Below are positions 59,610-64,000 of a stretch of DNA of 64,000 nucleotides, in pieces. A model generated the notes under the pieces. It made no database searches and had not been told where the DNA came from. It saw nothing but the letters and a program-made list of their open reading frames with translations. Source of the stretch: Gammaproteobacteria bacterium (GTDB lineage Bacteria; Pseudomonadota; Gammaproteobacteria; Ga0077536); the NCBI GenBank assembly GCA_021773835.1, contig JAJFJQ010000059.1, forward strand, positions 1-64,000, in the 5' to 3' direction. Positions within the stretch are counted from its first letter, which is position 1. Every line of letters begins with the position of its first letter. A program made the position numbers and the translations under genes.

Positions 59610-60842
59610 TCAATCGCCAGCACTACCAGGTGTAGACTGTATACGCCGCAGCCAAATCTGGCTGGCGAACGCCACGAGGATGAAGGCGATCATAAACAGC
59701 GCCATTTCAACCGCCGTATTATTATCAAACAAACCAATCGCGTAGCCGCCGAATGCGCCAAACATTTGTTGCGAGAGACCGGCAATACCCGCCGCCGAGC
59801 CGGCTAACACCGGCACCACACTAACGGTGCCGGCGAGTGCGGTTGGCATCAATAATCCTTGCCCTAGTCCCAACAACATCATGGGCCCGGCCACGGCAAA
59901 TGGCGAATGCACCCCACTGAGTGCCAATCCCAAAACCAGGCAAACGCTAAACAGGCCAAGACACTGGCCGATGAACATCAATTCGGTTTCACCAAATCGC
60001 TTAAGCAGGCGGCTAGTAAGAAAATTGCCCGCGATATAGGACAAAGGCATCACCATGATGAAGAATCCCACTTCGCTGGGTCCAACGCCGTAGTTGGCAA
60101 GGACAATAGGCGTTCCAGCCAGAAAGACATAGAACGGACCGGTGCTCATCGCAACCACCCCAGTAAACGCTATAAACGCCGGCACCTGAGCGAGCCGCCG
60201 ATAGATGCTGAGCATTTCGCGTAACCAATGAGATTCGGTCGCACGCGCACGCGCATCAGTTGGCAATCCAAACCACGTTGTCAGCATCAGCACGGTAGCG
60301 AGCCCGCCAATCAACCAAAAATTCGCGCGCCAACCCAATTGCACATGAACTTGCCCGCCAATAACCGTGGCAAGCGGTGCGCACACTCCCATCGCCATGC
60401 CGACATAGGCCATGACTCGCGCGCGATCGGAACCACTAAAAAAATCCTGCACCAGCGCCCGCCCGAGTACCATGCCTGCCCCCGCGCCAGCACCCTGGAC
60501 AAACCGCGCAAAGGTTAGAGCCGCCAAACTGGGCGCCATTGCGGCAACGATCGAACCAACACCTGCTAGGGCAAATCCGAAGACCAGTAAGCGCCGCCGC
60601 CCGTAGCGATCAGATAACGGACCATAGATAACTTGGGTTAAGCCAAAGGCAACGACGAAACTGCTAAAGCTCAGCTGCACATTGGCCTGACTGGTGCTGA
60701 ATACCTCGCTCCAGCTGGGCATCGACGGCAGACAAATCGTCATGGCAACCAATCCGAATCCGATCGAGCAGAGCAAGTTGATCAGAAGTAAACGGCTTGG
60801 ACGAGCACCGGGAATTTCATTGAGTGGTGAAGCGGTTGACAC
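59610..60842 (-). CDS. MFS multidrug transporter, Bcr/CflA type
   Basis: A 410-residue transporter with the loop 2-3 motif YGPLSDRYGRRRLLVFG near residue 72 and GRALVQDFFSGSDRARVMAYVG around 130-150, both as in Bcr/CflA drug exporters. It is related in architecture to the exporter at 8088. With the MFS gene downstream it forms a two-gene unit. Export of a toxic intermediate or drug is the family role. Confidence 0.85.
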   Translation of the reverse strand: MSTASPLNEIPGARPSRLLLINLLCSIGFGLVAMTICLPSMPSWSEVFSTSQANVQLSFSSFVVAFGLTQVIYGPLSDRYGRRRLLVFGFALAGVGSIVAAMAPSLAALTFARFVQGAGAGAGMVLGRALVQDFFSGSDRARVMAYVGMAMGVCAPLATVIGGQVHVQLGWRANFWLIGGLATVLMLTTWFGLPTDARARATESHWLREMLSIYRRLAQVPAFIAFTGVVAMSTGPFYVFLAGTPIVLANYGVGPSEVGFFIMVMPLSYIAGNFLTSRLLKRFGETELMFIGQCLGLFSVCLVLGLALSGVHSPFAVAGPMMLLGLGQGLLMPTALAGTVSVVPVLAGSAAGIAGLSQQMFGAFGGYAIGLFDNNTAVEMALFMIAFILVAFASQIWLRRIQSTPGSAGD

Positions 60843-61085
60843 GACAAAAGGATAAGGTGGCTCGGGTGCTTGGGGCGGCTATGGTACCCGATGCCAGGCG
60901 TTTTGCGTCGCTTTAAGCGTTCTCAAGCAGTAATACATTACTAGCGTCCCACCGGACAGGGAACGCCGACCAGCAAAATTTCCCGCACGGACGGCGCAAT
61001 GGCTACGGGCGCATTTGTGTGAAGTCGCCTGCCGTTTGAGACGGTGGATATAATGTCCAGTCCAATAACCCAAGGGGACATAATC

Positions 61086-61526
61086 ATGACGCTCGATGAA
61101 CACAACGAATTCGAAGCCATTCGGCAACTAAAATCACGTTATTTTCGGCTCATGGATACGCAGCAATTTGACGATTGGCATACCTGTTTTACCAACGACA
61201 TCACCGCCGTGTACGAAGGTGCGCCGCGGCCCGCTAAGGATGCTTCAACAGAAATCGCTATAGAAGGCTGTGCCGCCTTGGTCGCCGGCGTGCGCGGTTT
61301 GATGACCGGTGCACAATCGATCCATCAGGGTTACATGCCGGAACTTGAACTCACCAGCGCAACCACCGCGACCGGGATCTGGTCGATGTATGACCAGGTT
61401 CGATTGCCAACATGCATCTTCGAAGGGTGGGGGCACTACCACGAGGAATATGTAAAAGAGGCTGATGGATGGAAGATAAGTAAGATCCATCTGACCCGAC
61501 TCCACACGAAAGAGGAATGGATCTAG
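61086..61526 (+). CDS. SnoaL-like (NTF2-fold) protein
   Basis: A 146-residue SnoaL_4-type protein from ATG 61086 preceded by AAGGGGACA. It has FEAIRQLKSRYFRLMDTQQFDDWHTCFTNDITAVYEG, SIHQGYMPELELTSATTATGIWSMYDQVRLP and a C-terminal EADGWKISKIHLTRLHTKEEWI. The HQGY...H/W pattern is shared with dehydratases and bile-acid 7-alpha dehydratase-like proteins (BaiE family). It lies 244 bases after the start of the divergent MFS unit and is followed by a hairpin terminator. Confidence 0.8.
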   Translation: MTLDEHNEFEAIRQLKSRYFRLMDTQQFDDWHTCFTNDITAVYEGAPRPAKDASTEIAIEGCAALVAGVRGLMTGAQSIHQGYMPELELTSATTATGIWSMYDQVRLPTCIFEGWGHYHEEYVKEADGWKISKIHLTRLHTKEEWI

Positions 61527-61558
61527 CGCGATCGACTTCGATTCTTCTCTGACCACGA

Positions 61559-61583
61559 AAACCCAACTTTCACGGTTGGGTTT
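61559..61583 (+). terminator. Hairpin terminator after the SnoaL-like gene
   Basis: Arms AAACCCAAC (61559-61567) and GTTGGGTTT (61575-61583) with a seven-base loop lie 33 bases after the stop codon. The trailing T run is short (three, part of the stem), so efficiency is uncertain. Confidence 0.7.
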
Positions 61584-61595
61584 AGCGCCAGTTTA

Positions 61596-61979
61596 GTGCA
61601 CGAGATCCGACTCGCCACGCTGGGTGAGGCCGAACGCTTACGGGCGTTTATCGACGCGCATTGGCGAAAAGATCATATTTTTGTCCAATCAAGAGCGATG
61701 TTGAATTGGCAGCATCGGGATCAACACGGCGGCCACTACAATTTTATCGTCGGTCTCGAGATCGCCAGCGACGAAATCCATGGGATCCTTGGTTTCATTC
61801 CGTTATTGCGTTGCGGGGCTGACCACGCGAGTCGCTATCGCCGACATGAAGACCGACAACCCTCTCGCACTGCCCCGGCTCGATACCAACGACCTGCCGA
61901 AAGGTGCGCAAGCGGCGCCCAACGAATGGACGCGAGAAGCCTAGCACGAGCTTGCAAATCATCGACGTTGGATCGTTAG
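61596..61979 (+). pseudogene. Truncated/frameshifted GNAT-like acetyltransferase
   Basis: The first 72 residues (GTG start) look like the N-terminal half of a GNAT-type acetyltransferase of surface-sugar type: LRAFIDAHWRKDHIFVQSR, MLNWQHRD and IHGILGFIP. After that the frame turns into low-complexity basic sequence and ends. In the next frame, from about 61800, a different coherent peptide begins (VAGLTTRVAIADMKTDNPLA) and ends at TAG 61939-61941, after which the same frame continues sensibly (HELANHRRWIVSRLPL), as if a TGG had become TAG. The second half does not obviously belong to the same protein, so a deletion junction is likely. Confidence 0.6.
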
Positions 61980-62018
61980 TCGTTTACCTTTGACGCTCCA
62001 CTATCGTAAGCTTAGGCC

Positions 62019-63170
62019 ATGTTCAATCTACGTGATAAGGCCGCTGTCACTGGCGTTGGAGAGACGCGTTACGCGCGCGACAGCGAAAAAAGTCAACTCG
62101 CCTTGACCTTGGAAGCCTCGCTCAACGCGATCGTTGATGCAGGGCTCGACCCGAAAGAAATCGATGGCGTTATCCCGTACGCCGCCGGCGGCATCGTCGC
62201 TGAAGATTTCATCACCAACTTCGGTCTGCCCGATCTCCGATATTCTGCGCTAACGCCCATGGGCGGCGCGAGTCCCGTCGCGGCGCTACAAAGCGCGGCG
62301 ATGGCGGTCGCAACTGGGGTCGCCAATCACGTACTGGTGGCACTCGGGCGCGGTAGCATTTCCGGCGGCCGCATCACCAGTCGCTTGGCCGAGATGCCGC
62401 AAATGCGGCTCGTATCCGAGTTCGAAATGCCGCTCGGTACGAATGCACCGGCGCAGTTCTATGCACACATGGCCCGGCGCCATATGGAACTCTACGGCAC
62501 AACTTATGAACAATTCGGTGAGATCGCGGTTACTTGTCGACAAAACGCCGTACTGAATGAACGCGCTATGATGCGCAAACCGATGACGCTGGCAGACCAC
62601 CAGAACTCACGCATGATCGCCGATCCGTTTCGCCTGTTCGACTGCAGTCTGGAAAGCGCGGGCGCGGCTGCTGTGGTGGTCACGAGTGCAGAACGCGCAA
62701 AAGATTTACGTCATCGGCCGATATTGATTGGTGGCGTCGCCGAAGGTCACCCTGAATCGCCGAGCGCCATCACGCAGCGACCGGATCTAACCCGATTCGG
62801 TATCGCATCTGCCGCGCCAATCGCTTTCGCAATGGCGGACGTCACCCACGCCGATATCGATGTGGCGGAGATCTATGACTGCTTTACCTTTGTCGTGCTA
62901 TGCCAACTCGAGGACATGGGTTTCTGCGCAAAAGGGGAAGGCGGCGAATTCATTGCCAACGGACGTATTCGGCCAGGCGGTGAGCTACCCATCAATACGC
63001 ATGGCGGCCTACTATCCGAGGCACATATCGCCGGTATGAATCATATCGTCGAGTTGGTGCGCCAACTTCGCGGAGACTGCGGCGAGCGTCAGGTTGACGG
63101 CGCCGAGATTGGTCTCGTTACAGGATTCGGTGATCTGGGCGACGGCTCGATCGCGATCATGCACCGATGA
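62019..63170 (+). CDS. Cysteine-less thiolase-like protein (Ltp2-type aldolase/lipid-transfer family)
   Basis: A 383-residue thiolase-superfamily protein. The nucleophilic Cys loop is replaced by LTPMGGASPVAAL (residues 79-91), and the VHDCF histidine is replaced by tyrosine in EIYDCFTFVV (Y286). This matches Ltp2-type aldolases of steroid side-chain degradation, which use tyrosines and pair with a DUF35 protein. The C-terminal block is PINTHGGLLSEAH. The ATGA overlap with the DUF35 gene at 63167 means tight coupling. I infer a retro-aldol cleavage of a beta-hydroxyacyl-CoA rather than thiolysis. Confidence 0.85.
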   Translation: MFNLRDKAAVTGVGETRYARDSEKSQLALTLEASLNAIVDAGLDPKEIDGVIPYAAGGIVAEDFITNFGLPDLRYSALTPMGGASPVAALQSAAMAVATGVANHVLVALGRGSISGGRITSRLAEMPQMRLVSEFEMPLGTNAPAQFYAHMARRHMELYGTTYEQFGEIAVTCRQNAVLNERAMMRKPMTLADHQNSRMIADPFRLFDCSLESAGAAAVVVTSAERAKDLRHRPILIGGVAEGHPESPSAITQRPDLTRFGIASAAPIAFAMADVTHADIDVAEIYDCFTFVVLCQLEDMGFCAKGEGGEFIANGRIRPGGELPINTHGGLLSEAHIAGMNHIVELVRQLRGDCGERQVDGAEIGLVTGFGDLGDGSIAIMHR

Positions 63171-63592
63171 CGGACAGCTACGATCAACTGCCGGAGAAAC
63201 CTCGGCCGCAACCGTCGACCGAGAACCAACCGTATTGGGATGGACTTCGCGAGCACCGGCTACTGGTGCAGCGTTGCGCAAACTGCAACAAATTGCGCCA
63301 CTATCCACGTCCCATGTGTGATGCCTGTTACGCCATGGATTACACCTGGCAGGAGATAGACGGCCGCGGCACGGTGCACAGTTGGGCCACTAGCCATCAC
63401 CCCTTCCATCATAGCTTCAAGCGTGAGGTCCCTTACGTTACCGTGACTGCTGATCTAGAATCCGGCGTCCGCCTGCAGGCGCCGCTAGTCGGTAGCGACG
63501 AGACCGCACTCGCTCTAGGCCTAAGGGTGATCGTCGACTATGCAGATGTTGACGCATCGCTGAGCCTGCCGTGCCTGCGCCTGGAGTCTTAG
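63167..63592 (+). CDS. Zinc-ribbon/OB-fold (DUF35) protein
   Basis: A 141-residue DUF35 protein. The rubredoxin-like zinc ribbon is C-x2-C-x11-C-x2-C (CANCNKLRHYPRPMCDAC, about residues 37-54), followed by the OB fold with GRGTVHSWATSHHPFHHSF and VPYVTVTADLESGVRLQAPLVG. DUF35 proteins bind acyl-CoA and act as obligate partners of thiolase-like or MaoC-like enzymes (for example Ltp2-ChsH2). Its start overlaps the stop of the thiolase-like gene (ATGA) and a FAS1-like dehydratase gene begins seven bases after its stop. Confidence 0.9.
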   Translation: MTDSYDQLPEKPRPQPSTENQPYWDGLREHRLLVQRCANCNKLRHYPRPMCDACYAMDYTWQEIDGRGTVHSWATSHHPFHHSFKREVPYVTVTADLESGVRLQAPLVGSDETALALGLRVIVDYADVDASLSLPCLRLES

Positions 63593-63598
63593 ATTCCA

Positions 63599-64000
63599 AT
63601 GGGCAAATTAATAACCGATGAGATCCGTTCATGGATTGGGCGCGCAGACGAGCCGATCCGCTTGGAGGTCTCACGCCGGGACATCGTTAAATATTCGCTT
63701 GCAACGGAACAACTAAACGAAAAATATTTACGTGGCGATGAGGCGCCGCCGATGTTCCTGTTTGGCACTGACCGGGCGCTAACACCAATCGATGAGCTCG
63801 GCCCGGATGGCCTGCGCCGGGATCCGCTGCTACCGGACTTGCCGCTCAAACGGGTCATGGCCGGCGGAGTAAAACAACGACATTTATTGCCGATCGTCCC
63901 CGGCGACGTGCTGCTGATCAGGCGAAGCATTACCGATATCTACGACAAGCAAGGCTCGAGCGGCGCGCTAATCTTTATCGTCTACGACGTCAGCGTCACG
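63599..64000 (+). CDS. FAS1-like/MaoC N-terminal-type dehydratase (partial at window edge)
   Basis: 134 codons are visible before the right edge. The sequence (MGKLITDEIRSWIGRADEP; VSRRDIVKYSLATEQLN; MAGGVKQRHLLPIVPGDVLL) is a FAS1-like hot-dog dehydratase domain, the N-terminal MaoC half that pairs with a catalytic MaoC domain. In steroid-type side-chain degradation such a hydratase supplies the beta-hydroxyacyl-CoA that the Ltp2-like aldolase cleaves. It is seven bases after the DUF35 gene, third in the operon. The catalytic half, if fused, lies outside the window. Confidence 0.8.
   Translation, partial: MGKLITDEIRSWIGRADEPIRLEVSRRDIVKYSLATEQLNEKYLRGDEAPPMFLFGTDRALTPIDELGPDGLRRDPLLPDLPLKRVMAGGVKQRHLLPIVPGDVLLIRRSITDIYDKQGSSGALIFIVYDVSVT

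Noticed and set aside
1-64000. CRISPR arrays, rRNA operon, plasmid or phage origin
   Set aside because: No regularly spaced repeats, rRNA-like sequence, phage structural genes or replication initiator were seen on either strand.

Overview
The window looks like a chromosomal segment of a Gram-negative, probably proteobacterial heterotroph. The support is AGGAG-type ribosome binding sites, a sigma-54 promoter, an Mla-type periplasmic protein, a lipobox lipoprotein, and PEP-CTERM sorting tags with a PrsT-like TPR protein. A gammaproteobacterium is my best guess, but no marker gene settles the taxon. No rRNA, tRNA or CRISPR array was found. The only mobile element seen is the right end of an IS256-family element at the left edge.

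Layout. 1-4618: IS256 end and a 25-bp tandem repeat, then minus-strand genes for a 3-hydroxyisobutyrate-type dehydrogenase, a carboxymuconolactone-decarboxylase-like protein, and an operon of an SCP-x-type thiolase with an HMG-CoA-synthase-like/DUF35 fusion. 4874-16953: a mixed catabolic stretch with a phytanoyl-CoA dioxygenase, a short MetE-like methyltransferase, an exported metallo-beta-lactamase-fold hydrolase, a Bcr/CflA exporter, YqeC, SMP-30, CoxG, BKACE, an MlaC-like protein, an alpha/beta hydrolase and an acyl-CoA ligase. 16950-22109: a metal-handling block with an unusual multicopper oxidase translationally coupled to a cupredoxin, two cation-diffusion facilitators and a universal stress protein. 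22197-27213: PrsT-like TPR protein, a PEP-CTERM protein and an unknown membrane-anchored protein.

27314-37095 is the most striking part. One minus-strand cluster encodes a Rieske oxygenase, a 2,5-dihydroxypyridine-dioxygenase-like (NicX/M29) protein, an alpha/beta hydrolase, an amidase, a Rieske ferredoxin and a maleate isomerase with its catalytic cysteines at 82 and 200. These map onto ring hydroxylation, ring opening, deformylation, deamidation and isomerisation to fumarate, the logic of nicotinate/picolinate-type pyridine degradation but with different enzyme families at several steps. A two-component system and a PucR-type regulator lie next to it.

37288-48380: a YCII-like gene with a decayed partial copy about 1 kb away, an exported methyltransferase-like protein, a second PEP-CTERM protein with a sigma-54 promoter and two dyad sites exactly 100 bp apart, and two tandem hydantoinase/oxoprolinase (HyuA-HyuB) pairs. 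48709-64000: a cupin, a FIST/SCP2-like/hydrolase operon, a lipoprotein, RidA with a signal-less solute-binding protein, a flavin-dependent monooxygenase, an old-yellow-enzyme/TMADH-type reductase, an LLM oxidoreductase, two MFS exporters, a SnoaL-like protein, an acetyltransferase pseudogene, and an Ltp2-like aldolase/DUF35/FAS1-like dehydratase operon cut by the right edge.

Taken together the region resembles a catabolic island in which many small operons handle CoA esters, ring compounds and amide/imide bonds. Their common substrate cannot be deduced from sequence alone.
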